A stretch of 64,000 nt of DNA from Paraglaciecola sp. L3A3 (GTDB taxonomy: Bacteria > Pseudomonadota > Gammaproteobacteria > Enterobacterales > Alteromonadaceae), in assembly GCF_009796765.1 (NCBI RefSeq), contig NZ_CP047023.1, positions 2,711,501-2,775,500 on the forward strand, read 5' to 3'. Numbering within the stretch: the stretch's first letter is position 1; every line of letters starts with the position of its first letter. The translations under genes were made by a program, and so were the position numbers. The notes beneath the pieces were generated by a model. It did no database searches. It saw only the letters and a program-made list of their open reading frames with translations, and was not told the DNA's origin. Of this stretch, positions 46,709 through 56,350 are shown piece by piece.

Positions 46709-49333
46709 ATGAAATCTAAACAAAACACAAACACTACCCCATTAAACTTTCATCAACCTCAATCGCCTTCCATTGAGATTTATCTCAACGCTGTTTTCTA
46801 CCATTCCAGAGACCCAATATTCGTAAAAGATGAAGACTGTAGATTACTCCTTGTTAATGATGCATTTTGTAAAATTTTTGGCTTAGCTAGAAATGAAATA
46901 ATTGGCAAAACACTAGCCGAAAAAGTTCCTTTAGCAGAAAGAGAGTTTTTTTTATCTATTGATAAACAAGTACTCCAAGACGGTAACGAAATACTATGTG
47001 AAGAAACGCTCACCACAAATGGAACACAAACTAAAACTATTCAAACTAGAAAAAGTCGATTTATCGATTCCTCTGGAAATTATTTTCTGGTTGGGGTGAT
47101 TTACGATATTACTGAAGCTAAGCAAACCGAATTACGTGAAAAATCTCGTACCCTTGTCTTAGAATTAATCATGAGGGGGGAAGCCTTGACGGTTATTTTA
47201 GAGGCTATAGTAGGCGCTGTTGAACAAGCCAATCCCAACATGTTATGTAGCGTATTATTACTTGACGATGCTGGCAAACATCTATTAAGTGGCACCGCAT
47301 CTAGCCTGCCTGATTTCTATAATGAAGCCGTTGATGGTATGGCTATTGGCTTGGGTGTAGGCTCTTGTGGCACCGCTGCTTTTACTAATCAACGTGTTAT
47401 TGTCGATGATATTCAAACTCATCCTTATTGGGTATCTTTTAAAGACCTAGCAAGTAAAGCAAAATTGGCCGCATGTTGGTCTGAACCGATACGTTCCACA
47501 AAAGGCAAAGTTTTAGGTACTTTTGCTATCTACCACCACAATATCAATTATCCAACAAACGCTGATCTGGCCTTAATTGAACAAACTGCAAGTTTGGCAA
47601 GTATTGCCATTGAACAAAAACAATCTAATGAAAAAATAACACGAGCAGCTAGCGTATTTACCCACGCCAATGAGGGCATTATCATAACAGATGCCAATGC
47701 TACGATAATAGAAGTCAACGATACCTTCACTGCTATTACTGGTTACACATTTGAAGACGTACAAGGACACAATCCAAAATTACTTCAATCTGGAAACCAT
47801 TCTGCCAAGTTTTATAATGATATGTGGATCACTATATTAGACAAAGGTCATTGGAGTGGTGAGATATGGAACCGCCGTAAAAACGGTGAAATTTATCCAG
47901 AAAGGATCACCATTAGCGCAGTAAAAGATACGGCTGGCATAGTACAGCACTACGTTTCATTATCTACTGACATTACCAATATGAAGACCTATCAAGGGCA
48001 ACTAGAGCGTATTGCCCATTATGATTCACTCACCAACTTACCTAATAGAGTCTTACTGGCAGACCGTCTAAGTCAAGCTATGGTTCACAATCAAAGATGT
48101 AATCAGTCATTAGCTGTAGCATTCATGGATTTAGATGGCTTCAAAGCCATCAATGATAACTATGGTCATGATATAGGGGACGAACTACTCATTGCAGTAT
48201 CACAACGCATGAAAGAGGCTTTACGTGAAGGAGATACCCTAGCAAGAATTGGCGGTGATGAGTTTATTGCAGTAATAGTTGATTTGGAAAAATTTGATGA
48301 TAGTCGGCTAATATTAGATCGCCTACTACATGCTGCTTCTACCCCAGTTAAATTAGCGAATGCAGTTATGCAAGTTTCAGTTAGTATTGGTGTCACTCTT
48401 TATCCTCAAGACGGTGTAGACGCAGAACAACTCATGCGACATGCCGATCAAGCCATGTATGCGGCTAAACAAGCAGGTAAAAACCATTATCACCTGTTTG
48501 ATACAGAGCAAGATAATGCGATTAATTCACAACGTGAAAGCATTGCCAGTATTCGATTAGCAATAATTAAACACGAGTTTGTTTTGCATTATCAACCTAA
48601 AGTGAATATGCATACTGGTGAAGTGATAGGTGCCGAAGCACTAATTCGTTGGCAACATCCTACAAATGGCTTGATTCCCCCATTAGATTTTTTACCTGTG
48701 ATAGAAAACCATGATATTAGTCTTGAACTGGGTGAATGGGTGATTGAAACCGCATTACAGCAAATAGTTTTATGGCGAAACTTTGGCATCAATCTGCCAA
48801 TTAGTGTCAACATTAGTGCCTATCAACTGCAACAAAGTAACTTTACCCATCGATTAGCTGAATTGTTGTCCGCTCATCCAGATGTCAATCCGAACTATTT
48901 AGAATTAGAAATATTAGAAACCAGTGCATTACATGACATTGGTCAAGTCTCTGCCACTATGCAAGCATGTCATGAACTAGGTGTATGTTTTGCCCTAGAT
49001 GATTTTGGCACTGGTTATTCATCACTTTCTTACCTCAAGCGTTTACCTGCATATTTAATTAAAATTGGTCAAAGCTTTGTACGAGATATGTTAGACGACG
49101 CTGATGATTTAGCGATTGTTGAAGGTGTAGTGGGTTTAGCTAAAGCGTTCCAGCGAGAAGTCATTGCCGAAGGGGTAGAAACCACTGAGCATGGGATTAG
49201 CCTTTTACAATTGGGCTGCCAATTGGCGCAAGGGTACGGCATCGCCCGTCCTATGTCAGGAAACGAAATACCCAATTGGATATCTAACTGGAAAGCAGAT
49301 GATTCATGGCTAGCAACAGAAGTTTTAAGGTAA
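46709..49333 (+). CDS. PAS-GAF-PAS-GGDEF-EAL c-di-GMP signalling protein
   Basis: About 874 residues from the ATG at 46709 (a GTG at 46661 is possible). There is no membrane helix, so it is cytoplasmic. The order is PAS (about 25-140; VKDEDCRLLLVNDAF), GAF (about 150-295; GSCGTAAFTNQR), PAS (about 310-425), GGDEF (about 435-595) and EAL (about 615-865). The cyclase site is intact (ARIGGDEF) with an inhibitory I-site REGD five residues upstream. The EAL has EALIRW, VNISAYQLQ, ILETSA, LDDFGTGYSSL, AEGVET and AQGYGIARP. The usual KID reads KIG, leaving the catalytic Lys. It may make, degrade or switch c-di-GMP. Confidence 0.92.
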   Translation: MKSKQNTNTTPLNFHQPQSPSIEIYLNAVFYHSRDPIFVKDEDCRLLLVNDAFCKIFGLARNEIIGKTLAEKVPLAEREFFLSIDKQVLQDGNEILCEETLTTNGTQTKTIQTRKSRFIDSSGNYFLVGVIYDITEAKQTELREKSRTLVLELIMRGEALTVILEAIVGAVEQANPNMLCSVLLLDDAGKHLLSGTASSLPDFYNEAVDGMAIGLGVGSCGTAAFTNQRVIVDDIQTHPYWVSFKDLASKAKLAACWSEPIRSTKGKVLGTFAIYHHNINYPTNADLALIEQTASLASIAIEQKQSNEKITRAASVFTHANEGIIITDANATIIEVNDTFTAITGYTFEDVQGHNPKLLQSGNHSAKFYNDMWITILDKGHWSGEIWNRRKNGEIYPERITISAVKDTAGIVQHYVSLSTDITNMKTYQGQLERIAHYDSLTNLPNRVLLADRLSQAMVHNQRCNQSLAVAFMDLDGFKAINDNYGHDIGDELLIAVSQRMKEALREGDTLARIGGDEFIAVIVDLEKFDDSRLILDRLLHAASTPVKLANAVMQVSVSIGVTLYPQDGVDAEQLMRHADQAMYAAKQAGKNHYHLFDTEQDNAINSQRESIASIRLAIIKHEFVLHYQPKVNMHTGEVIGAEALIRWQHPTNGLIPPLDFLPVIENHDISLELGEWVIETALQQIVLWRNFGINLPISVNISAYQLQQSNFTHRLAELLSAHPDVNPNYLELEILETSALHDIGQVSATMQACHELGVCFALDDFGTGYSSLSYLKRLPAYLIKIGQSFVRDMLDDADDLAIVEGVVGLAKAFQREVIAEGVETTEHGISLLQLGCQLAQGYGIARPMSGNEIPNWISNWKADDSWLATEVLR

Positions 49334-49463
49334 ATTGATTCGAATAACCAAGCTCTTCTATAAAATTACTCCGAGCGTTACTTATACAGAGAAGTTAGAT
49401 TAACCTTTAGTTTATTGCTGTTAGTTTTCTACTTTATGTATTTCCAGTACTAACGAGTCATCA

Positions 49464-50006
49464 TCATTTTTCACGTATTAACTCTTCGGCAATCATCTTC
49501 AATAAAAAGGTTTCTCTTTCAATCGAAAGTCCTTTTTTATCACTGTTAGTCATCACCTCTTCGTTATGAGCAATTGCCTGATGAATATTTACCCAAAGCG
49601 GAGTCATACCGTTACTCACTTCATATGACTCAAAGGCAGTCTCCCCTAACTCATCATCAATATCACACACATAACAATACGACACCATATGAATAATATC
49701 AGCGTTAGGCTTATGCCAAGGTCTGTATTCATCATAACGGGCAAAAGCTTGTATATTACGTACGCCTTTTGCACCGGTTTCTTCCTGTAACTCACGAATT
49801 AAACCTGCTATTTCATCTTCCCCTTCGTCTATACCGCCACCGGGTAGACTGTAATCATGATACCGCTGGGTAAATAACAGTAAAATTTTATCACCTTTCA
49901 CTACAATCCCTCGTGCAGCATGGCGTGTTATTAGTTTTAACTCACTTGTTACGCAAATGTCCGCAGGAGAGACATCAGGATGAAACGCCGTTTTAATTAG
50001 TTGCAT
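49464..50006 (-). CDS. Nudix hydrolase
   Basis: 180-residue hydrolase for nucleoside diphosphates linked to another moiety. The Nudix box (GX5EX7REUXEEXGU) runs GGGIDEGEDEIAG and then LIRELQEETGAKG near residues 55-80, complete with the metal-binding glutamates. The C-terminal part has no recognised specificity motif. The start ATG is preceded by TAGGAATATTT. It stands alone. Possible substrates are ADP-ribose, oxidised nucleotides or coenzymes. Confidence 0.9.
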   Translation of the reverse strand: MQLIKTAFHPDVSPADICVTSELKLITRHAARGIVVKGDKILLLFTQRYHDYSLPGGGIDEGEDEIAGLIRELQEETGAKGVRNIQAFARYDEYRPWHKPNADIIHMVSYCYVCDIDDELGETAFESYEVSNGMTPLWVNIHQAIAHNEEVMTNSDKKGLSIERETFLLKMIAEELIREK

Positions 50007-50384
50007 AAATATATTCCTAAGAAGCGACCATTATTTGATAATTTTTGCAGATATCCATTGTCTAGTTTTGCCTTTGAGTATTTTATCTTTTGCTTAATTA
50101 CCAGAAAAAATGGCGTAGTATGTTCGCTGCATTCCATTCAAACAAGGTATCTTTTCCAATATTCATTCTGATATTCGATGCATCCCGCCCAATTGAGACA
50201 TTTCTACAAATAGTAGTGAAATTATTACATGCTTATATTGATAAGCTTCCAAACCATCCCAAGAAAAAACCGTTTAACCAACTGAATTAAAAGGATTTTA
50301 ATTCAACTACTTAACTGGTATACATGCTGCTTTAATCAAGCCAATTGAGTATTCACCTTAATGAAAATTTAACAGGAGTCTTTT
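50007..50384. other. Intergenic region without a supported gene
   Basis: 378 bases. A 66-codon open frame at 50090-50290 lacks a ribosome site and recognisable domain and is not called. An AACAGGAG sequence before the ATG at 50385 is the ribosome site of the next gene. Confidence 0.3.
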
Positions 50385-50849
50385 ATGTCAGCGGATATAC
50401 TAAATACCATGTGGCAAAAATTAGCAGATAGTCCCTTAGTCATGGTTGGACTTAATAACAATAGTGAGCATAGTGAACCCATGCGGGCGCAATTAGATGA
50501 AAACGCTAAAGGTCATTTTTGGTTTTATACCACTATAGATAACCGTATAGCTCAAGGTGGATCTGCTATGCTGCAATTCGCCAGCAAAGACCACGAATTA
50601 TTTGCTTGTATTGCAGGTCAGTTAGTTGCCGAAACCGACGAACAAATTATTGAAAAATATTGGTCAAGTTCAGTAGAAGCTTGGTATAAAGAAGGCAAAA
50701 AGGATCCAAAATTAAGTATGATGCGCTTTGAACTGGATAGTGCCGAAATATGGACAGTTGATCCTAGTATGGTGGGCTTAATAAAATTAACCACAGGCGC
50801 CACTTTGTCAGCCGAAGAAATGGGCAGCCACAAAAAAATTGCATTTTAG
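50385..50849 (+). CDS. PNPOx-like flavin/stress protein (general stress protein 26 family)
   Basis: 154-residue split-beta-barrel protein of the pyridoxamine 5'-phosphate oxidase superfamily. It begins LADSPLVMVGLNNNSEHSEPM, then GHFWFYTTIDNRIA, ASKDHELFACIAGQL and IIEKYWSSSVEAWYKEGKKDP, the last typical of the COG3871 stress family. Such proteins bind FMN, FAD or F420, and many have no proven reaction. It ends in a clear terminator and is probably a monocistron with an AGGAG site. Confidence 0.88.
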   Translation: MSADILNTMWQKLADSPLVMVGLNNNSEHSEPMRAQLDENAKGHFWFYTTIDNRIAQGGSAMLQFASKDHELFACIAGQLVAETDEQIIEKYWSSSVEAWYKEGKKDPKLSMMRFELDSAEIWTVDPSMVGLIKLTTGATLSAEEMGSHKKIAF

Positions 50850-50858
50850 TCCTCTTCT

Positions 50859-50892
50859 CTCGCCCATATTATTATCTATGGGCGAGCTTTTT
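50859..50892 (+). terminator. Rho-independent terminator after the PNPOx gene
   Basis: A 10-bp perfect stem (CTCGCCCATA at 50859-50868 with TATGGGCGAG at 50877-50886), an 8-base loop and CTTTTT tail. Confidence 0.88.
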
Positions 50893-50911
50893 AACATTAG
50901 CCCTTAGGAAA

Positions 50912-52081
50912 ATGATGGATAATTCAACTGAAAGTAGCCAACTCATAACAGATAATTCTAAAGGGAATGAAGTCAAACGCTTATCTAATATCCCCTGTAT
51001 TAAATGGATTCTGTTTTTAGCTGTTTTATATACTTTATATTTTGCACAGTCTTTAATTATCCCTATTGTATTAACCATTTTAATTGCCTTATTACTCAGT
51101 CCACTGGTGGCTGCCTGTAAACGTATCCATATTCCCCGTGCGATATCCTCTATTGTGTTATTAAGCATGTTAGCCACACCTTTTACTCTGATTACGATAG
51201 AGCTCACTGAACCGGCTGAGAAATGGGCCAAACTCTTGCCCAAACTATCTTTACAAGTGACAGAACAATTTGAATCCATCAGCAGCTCTTTTGAACAACA
51301 GCAACAAATCGAAAAGCAAAAATCGTCCCCAAAAAAAGGCCTCAGTTTATTTGACTGGTTTAGTAATGATGACGATGCAAATAAACAAAAAAATAAGTCT
51401 GACACTAATGTTGTTACCGAACGCATCAAACAAGGTGGTATGGAAGTTATTATTGAAGTCATTAGTGCCACCCCCTTTATTCTGACTCAGATATTAACGG
51501 GCATAATTTTGATTTTATTCTTGCTGATCTTTGGCCCAAATTTATTTGCTGCTTTTGTTAAAGAGTTACCCAATAAAAAACAACAACAAAAAGCCTTAGA
51601 TCTAGTGGGAGTCATCCAAAGTCAGCTATCTCGCTATATCAGTACTGTCAGTATCATCAATTTTGTCTTGGGTTTATCCACTGCTATTGCCCTATCAATC
51701 ATAGGTTTAGAAGATGCATTATTATGGGGTGTAATTGTAGGTGTCCTAAACTTTATTCCCTATGCTGGCATGATATTCGGTGTCTGTATTTTAGCTCTTG
51801 CCGGTACAGTACAATATGGTTTTACCGTCACAGTGTTAATACCTATTGGTGCTTACCTCACCCTGAACCTTATCGAATCACAATTTATCACACCTATGGT
51901 ACTAGGAAAAAACATGCAACTTAATCCACTAGTGGTGATCTTATGGCTACTATTATGTGGTTGGTTATGGGGGCTTGCAGGCGTACTTCTATCAGTGCCT
52001 TTGTTAGTATGTATTAAGTTAGTATTAACCGAGTTAGGGATTTGGAAAAACTGGCTGAGAATTATTGAGGCTGGAGCTTAG
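50912..52081 (+). CDS. AI-2E transporter family permease (PerM/YdiK-like)
   Basis: 389-residue membrane protein with about eight helices. Between helices 3 and 4 there is a long hydrophilic insert (about 120-175; FEQQQQIEKQKSSPKKG, DDDANKQKNK). The conserved C-terminal part has IGLEDALLWGVIVGVLNFIPYAG, of which NFIPYAG is the hallmark, and SQFITPMVLGKNMQLNPLVV. The family is named for autoinducer-2 export, but several members act as sodium/proton antiporters or have no proven role. It converges with umuC. Confidence 0.9.
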   Translation: MMDNSTESSQLITDNSKGNEVKRLSNIPCIKWILFLAVLYTLYFAQSLIIPIVLTILIALLLSPLVAACKRIHIPRAISSIVLLSMLATPFTLITIELTEPAEKWAKLLPKLSLQVTEQFESISSSFEQQQQIEKQKSSPKKGLSLFDWFSNDDDANKQKNKSDTNVVTERIKQGGMEVIIEVISATPFILTQILTGIILILFLLIFGPNLFAAFVKELPNKKQQQKALDLVGVIQSQLSRYISTVSIINFVLGLSTAIALSIIGLEDALLWGVIVGVLNFIPYAGMIFGVCILALAGTVQYGFTVTVLIPIGAYLTLNLIESQFITPMVLGKNMQLNPLVVILWLLLCGWLWGLAGVLLSVPLLVCIKLVLTELGIWKNWLRIIEAGA

Positions 52082-52124
52082 TCTCTGAATATTTTGATAT
52101 TTTTCTGCTACAGTAAAGCAAAAT

Positions 52125-53390
52125 TTAACAGAGGATCTTAGGAATATCACTCCATTTGGTCGTGTACTGCGGTGATAAAAATTCACGGCGCATAGCAAAC
52201 TTTTGCTCAAAGCCTTTTGCTGCAGTATGTAATGTTGAGCGACCAAATCTGGCATTGATAGTATCCATACATGACATGAGTTTGGGGTTATCTGTAGACG
52301 GACTAAAAAGATCATACTGAAACAGCTGCTCTGAATGTAAATCCATTAAGCCTACACCACATTTATAATATCGAATTCCAGACTTAAACACCTTGTTTAA
52401 AGCCGCCTGGGTAAGCTTAATGATATTGATGGTGTCATTGGTTGGCACAGTAAATCGATGGAAGTAAGACTCGCTAAAATAGCCATCATAGTCATGGGGC
52501 GAACTAGACGCAAAAAAGGTCACAGCTGCAGCTAAACTTTTTTGTTTTCTTAATTTTGCCGCGACTATTTCAACATGGGTTGCCATAGCAAATTGTAATT
52601 GCTCAATCTCGGTGATCCGCTGTCCAAAACTGCGTGTACTATATATTTCCTTTTTTGCCGCTCTAACATTATCCCAATTATGCCGCACCTCGCCATTTAA
52701 CTCTCTTACTGTACTTTCCACTAAAATTGAAAAGTCTTTTCTTACTTTTGTAGGATTTTGCTTGGCTAAATCCCATGCGTTGTTGATCCCCATTAGATTC
52801 AGTCGCCGACCTAAGCGACTACCTATTCCCCAGATATCAGTGACTAACATTTGCGACAAAATATCCTTGCGCTTAACTTCACTGTCGATGACTGCTACGC
52901 CATTAAATCCACTTATTCTTTTTGCCGCATGATTGGCTGCCTTAGCCAGTGTAGGTGTGCTGCCCATTCCCACACAAATAGGTAATCTCACCTCACGCCA
53001 TACTGTTTTGCGAATAGCTTCAGCTAACTTGTGCCACCCTTGGGCAGGTGCTGAAACACTTTTACCGTAAGACAGAAAACATTCATCGATTGAATAAATA
53101 TTCATATCAGGAGCAAACCGAGCGCAGGTATCCATCATACGTTGACTAAGATCAGCATAAAGCTCATAGTTACTGGAGCGTATCACTGCCCCCACAGCTT
53201 CAAGCTCTTTTTTTACTTGAAAATAGGGTACAAACTTCTTACCAACCCCCATCTGTTTGGCAATCCCGCAAGCGGCGCAGATACAACCATCGTTGTTGGT
53301 CAGCACCACCACAGGTTTATTCCGTATTGCAGGGTCAAACACCTTTTCGCAACTGGCATACATACTATTTACGTCACAAAGAGCGTACAT
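52125..53390 (-). CDS. umuC: Error-prone DNA polymerase V catalytic subunit UmuC
   Basis: Y-family translesion polymerase of 421 residues, the length of E. coli UmuC. The catalytic acids are in YALCDVNSMYASCEKVF at the N-terminus and YSIDECFLSYG near residue 100. The little-finger and C-terminal DUF4113-like regions end KFAMRREFLSPQYTT KW-like. It extends primers past UV and chemical lesions with UmuD' and RecA. The start overlaps the umuD stop by one base (TGATG), so it is coupled and SOS-controlled through umuD. Confidence 0.96.
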   Translation of the reverse strand: MYALCDVNSMYASCEKVFDPAIRNKPVVVLTNNDGCICAACGIAKQMGVGKKFVPYFQVKKELEAVGAVIRSSNYELYADLSQRMMDTCARFAPDMNIYSIDECFLSYGKSVSAPAQGWHKLAEAIRKTVWREVRLPICVGMGSTPTLAKAANHAAKRISGFNGVAVIDSEVKRKDILSQMLVTDIWGIGSRLGRRLNLMGINNAWDLAKQNPTKVRKDFSILVESTVRELNGEVRHNWDNVRAAKKEIYSTRSFGQRITEIEQLQFAMATHVEIVAAKLRKQKSLAAAVTFFASSSPHDYDGYFSESYFHRFTVPTNDTINIIKLTQAALNKVFKSGIRYYKCGVGLMDLHSEQLFQYDLFSPSTDNPKLMSCMDTINARFGRSTLHTAAKGFEQKFAMRREFLSPQYTTKWSDIPKILC

Positions 53391-53794
53391 CAGAGCTTTT
53401 TCTTAAATGCGCGGTGTAACCGAATTGACCGTGTCACCACACCCTCAATCTGAAATTCATCACCTTCACAGAGATAATAGGGCGCAAAACCTTTACCTGA
53501 TGAAATCAAACATTTTTGTACCTTATCTATCTTTTTACAGACAAACACCCCGTTTAAATTGGCGACTACCACGTCGTGATCTTTAATAGTTTGGGAACGA
53601 TCCACTATCAGTAAATCCCCTGAAAAAATGCCATCACCTTTCATTGACTCTCCTTCAGCAATCCCAATATAAGTCGCTGATGGGTGGTCAATAAGAAGTT
53701 GGTCTAAGTTAAGTCTTAGTTGGCTATATTCAGCTGCCGGAGACTCAAAACCAACAATGCCCGCATGGGCTTTAATAGGAATAAATTTCAACAT
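53390..53794 (-). CDS. umuD: Polymerase V accessory protein UmuD
   Basis: 134-residue LexA-like self-cleaving protein; UmuD' is the active form. The predicted cleavage site is A11-G12 (KAHAGIVGFES), the catalytic Ser is S50 (GESMKGDGIFSGD) and the Lys K87 (VFVCKKI), a 37-residue spacing identical to E. coli S60-K97. The ATG has no ribosome site. An in-frame TAA lies four codons upstream, and a TATAAT followed by eight bases puts the transcription start about at the ATG, so the mRNA may be leaderless. Confidence 0.95.
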   Translation of the reverse strand: MLKFIPIKAHAGIVGFESPAAEYSQLRLNLDQLLIDHPSATYIGIAEGESMKGDGIFSGDLLIVDRSQTIKDHDVVVANLNGVFVCKKIDKVQKCLISSGKGFAPYYLCEGDEFQIEGVVTRSIRLHRAFKKKL

Positions 53795-53797
53795 ATA

Positions 53798-53813
53798 CTG
53801 TAATTATATACAG
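53798..53813. promoter_or_regulatory. LexA (SOS) box and -10 of umuDC
   Basis: CTGTAATTATATACAG is a perfect CTGT-N8-ACAG gammaproteobacterial SOS box, three bases upstream of the umuD ATG. On the minus strand it contains TATAAT, and GTGACT lies about 17 bases further up as a weak -35. LexA bound here would block the promoter completely. Confidence 0.88.
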
Positions 53814-53960
53814 TTATTTATTTTAGTCACCTACTAATACCCATGACTATGATTAAAAATAAAATCCCTTGTAAATATGGCGAAAAAACAGCCCCTAGGT
53901 ATACCTTCAAGCAAAATGTTTATGCTAGTATCCATACACATCTTCATGGAGTGAATTGCC

Positions 53961-55037
53961 ATGTTACAAAAAATATCACGAAAAATATTACGAGAAATGG
54001 TACGAAAATCCCCTACTCTTGTTCTATTCATATTGATCACACAGATGACATCAGCCTTGGCTCAGATGACGAACAAGTTTACGTCTATGACATCTGATGA
54101 GCTACAAGTTATAAGTCAGCACAGTACGCCAGTTCCTACAGCTAAGATAAAAGTCTTTTCTTGGAATGTGTCAGGCGATGCCTTTATTAAAAATCCGGCA
54201 CTATTTAAAGCACTGATAAACCAAGCTCAAGCCAATATTTTATTACTCGACGAAGTGTCTGGTAACACTACTTTATCGCAAATACGCGCAGCATTACCCA
54301 TATCTCAGAATAACGACGACGATTGGCAACTGAGTTTTGGTAAAAGTGGCGGCAGACAAAGAGCAATTATTGCTAGTCGTTTACCTATGCAACCATTGAC
54401 CGAATTTTCCCAAATAGTGCCCTATCCTGAGCCTGAAAAAATACGTTTAAGACAACGTATGGCGCAAGCAGGTGAATTAAAATATGCCGAGAGTTTAGAT
54501 TTAGGCATACCGGTCAACGGTGCCATTGTCAGGAGTGACAATAAACGCTTATTACTGGTTTCAGTTGATCTAGAATGCTGTGGCAGCAAGCCTAGCAGTT
54601 GGGAAGAAGATAAACGACGGGTTGAAGTAACGGCCATACGTACATTGATACAGAACATCATAAAGCGAACCCAAGTTGATGGCATCATTGTGGCCGGTGA
54701 TTTCAACCTAGTGAGTACGGTTATGCCGTTAGTCATTATCGCAGGCCCCTATCAACAGCCCCATGCAGCACTTTTGGCAGCCGAGTTAAAACATATTAAC
54801 GGCCAACAAACCTGGACATGGGACGGTCGCGGTACTGACTATCCATCTCGAGTCATGGACTTAGTTCTGTATAGTCCGCAAAGTTTAGAGCTAATTGCAG
54901 GTTATGTGTTCAACCCTGAAAATCTATCACTTCAACAGCAAAATGAATTAGGTTTAGCAGCTAAAGGTTTTGCAAAAATTTCTGAGCACCTACCACTTAT
55001 GAGCAAATTTAATTGGGTCATAAGTAGCAGTAAATAA
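53961..55037 (+). CDS. Secreted endonuclease/exonuclease/phosphatase family protein
   Basis: 358-residue EEP-fold hydrolase with a signal peptide (TLVLFILITQMTSALAQ, residues about 18-35). Active-site motifs are KVFSWNVSGD, ILLLDEVSGN (metal Glu), VDGIIVAGDFNLVS (Asp and Asn), RVMDLVLYSPQ and a final SEHLPLMS (His). Family members cleave nucleic acid phosphodiesters, phosphoinositides or sphingomyelin. Export to the periplasm suggests extracellular DNA or a phospholipid as substrate. It diverges from umuDC and converges on the M50 protease gene. Confidence 0.9.
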   Translation: MLQKISRKILREMVRKSPTLVLFILITQMTSALAQMTNKFTSMTSDELQVISQHSTPVPTAKIKVFSWNVSGDAFIKNPALFKALINQAQANILLLDEVSGNTTLSQIRAALPISQNNDDDWQLSFGKSGGRQRAIIASRLPMQPLTEFSQIVPYPEPEKIRLRQRMAQAGELKYAESLDLGIPVNGAIVRSDNKRLLLVSVDLECCGSKPSSWEEDKRRVEVTAIRTLIQNIIKRTQVDGIIVAGDFNLVSTVMPLVIIAGPYQQPHAALLAAELKHINGQQTWTWDGRGTDYPSRVMDLVLYSPQSLELIAGYVFNPENLSLQQQNELGLAAKGFAKISEHLPLMSKFNWVISSSK

Positions 55038-55079
55038 CCCATATCTAATGCTTTAGAGACGAAAGCATCAGACAAGGTT

Positions 55080-56159
55080 TTAACTCGCTAATATTTTAAG
55101 AGGTAATGACAAAGCACCGTTATCTGTTTGACCCACAAGCCAAATAATCGCACTTAAACCACCTATAGTGATCACATACCAAAAGATAGAAACAATTTGT
55201 GCATAACGATTAAGGGGCAGCAAATCACTTAAATGACGACGTTTATATTCAAAGAAAATTTCAACACTACCAATCGCCAGTAAAAAACCTAACAAAGCCA
55301 AACCAAAGTGGTAACTGATATAAACACCTAAAGCGGCCCCCAATGCACAGGCAATAATACCCACCTTGGAGTTAATTGAAAACGCGATACTTTTTAACAC
55401 ATGACCACCATCTAGAGGCAATACAGGTAACAAATTAAATAAATTAAGCAGCGCATTAAATACGGCTAGACCAGCGAGAATTTCAATATCGGTGATCCAA
55501 TAACCCACTAGGCAAGCAATAGATAGAAGCAAGCCAAAAAATGGCCCCATAATGGAAATAACAACATCTTGCCAGCGAGTGTTAATTTTATCATCGCTAA
55601 GGGCCAAGCCTCCCACAAAGGGAATAAGGTAAATACCTTTGGTTTTTAAACCGAAGTACTTCATTGCCTTAATATGACCATATTCATGGAACACCAGACA
55701 AAGTATCAAAGCAATAGCAAACTCAATAGAAAACAACCAGCTATAGGCCGCTAAACTGCCAGCAGCAAACAACACTTTAATCACCTTAGCACTTTTGAAT
55801 AACTTTAAACCAAGGCTTGCCATACCGATAAAACTAAATTTAATCGGTTGTTTTTCGCCTTGAGTGATTTGACGTTGTTCGATGTCTTTTTCAAACAGGG
55901 TATTTTCATGTACGAGTTCGTCATTAACTAAAAGCTTGAACTGTAAAGTAAAGGGCTGCCATTGCAACGAGCCACTTAACTCAACTTGAAGATCGCCCTG
56001 CTCACTTTGTAACGAAAATTGATGTGAAAATTTTTCACTGTCTGCACTGGCACTGATTTGAGAAACGCACTCATCACCCCAAAACAATTGCTGCCAGCCA
56101 GCCATTGACCCTTCTAATCTTAATATTTTACCTAAACACTCTACTGCTAATAAATGCAC
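55080..56159 (-). CDS. Site-2 protease family (M50) membrane metalloprotease
   Basis: 359 residues. The soluble N-terminal part (1-120) is rich in beta-strand-like segments and has no recognised domain. The membrane part starts near residue 125. The zinc site is FHEYGHIKAM (HExxH) and the third ligand is in LLPVLPLDGGHVL (LDGG). These proteases cut membrane-embedded segments, including anti-sigma factors, but most short members have unknown targets. The 16-base string at 56173-56188 upstream resembles the motif at 8475-8496. Confidence 0.92.
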   Translation of the reverse strand: MHLLAVECLGKILRLEGSMAGWQQLFWGDECVSQISASADSEKFSHQFSLQSEQGDLQVELSGSLQWQPFTLQFKLLVNDELVHENTLFEKDIEQRQITQGEKQPIKFSFIGMASLGLKLFKSAKVIKVLFAAGSLAAYSWLFSIEFAIALILCLVFHEYGHIKAMKYFGLKTKGIYLIPFVGGLALSDDKINTRWQDVVISIMGPFFGLLLSIACLVGYWITDIEILAGLAVFNALLNLFNLLPVLPLDGGHVLKSIAFSINSKVGIIACALGAALGVYISYHFGLALLGFLLAIGSVEIFFEYKRRHLSDLLPLNRYAQIVSIFWYVITIGGLSAIIWLVGQTDNGALSLPLKILAS

Positions 56160-56350
56160 TATTTAAACTCAACCCAAAAAACTTAGGCCGATTATTACTA
56201 TATTTAAGGTCACCACAAGTCTTATCGAAAATAAAAGTCACAAAGACACAAGAAAAGTAACTACGCTGTGCTATCAAACTGTTTAGCTTTTTGCACAAAA
56301 TTATTTGCTTGTAAATTTCCTTTATTATTTGATATCACTGCATCTGGCAA

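Noticed and set aside
50090..50290. 66-codon open frame in the gap before the PNPOx gene
   Set aside because: No ribosome site, no domain, and composition like the surrounding non-coding DNA.
52612..52932. 106-codon plus-strand frame
   Set aside because: Antisense shadow of umuC, whose frame has full family motifs.
53843..54097. 84-codon plus-strand frame overlapping the EEP gene start
   Set aside because: Out of frame with the EEP signal peptide and without recognisable features.
56173..56188. Third partial copy of the 8475/29643 motif
   Set aside because: It lies before an unrelated M50 gene and matches only the A-rich core, so it argues for a chance or general element rather than an island operator.
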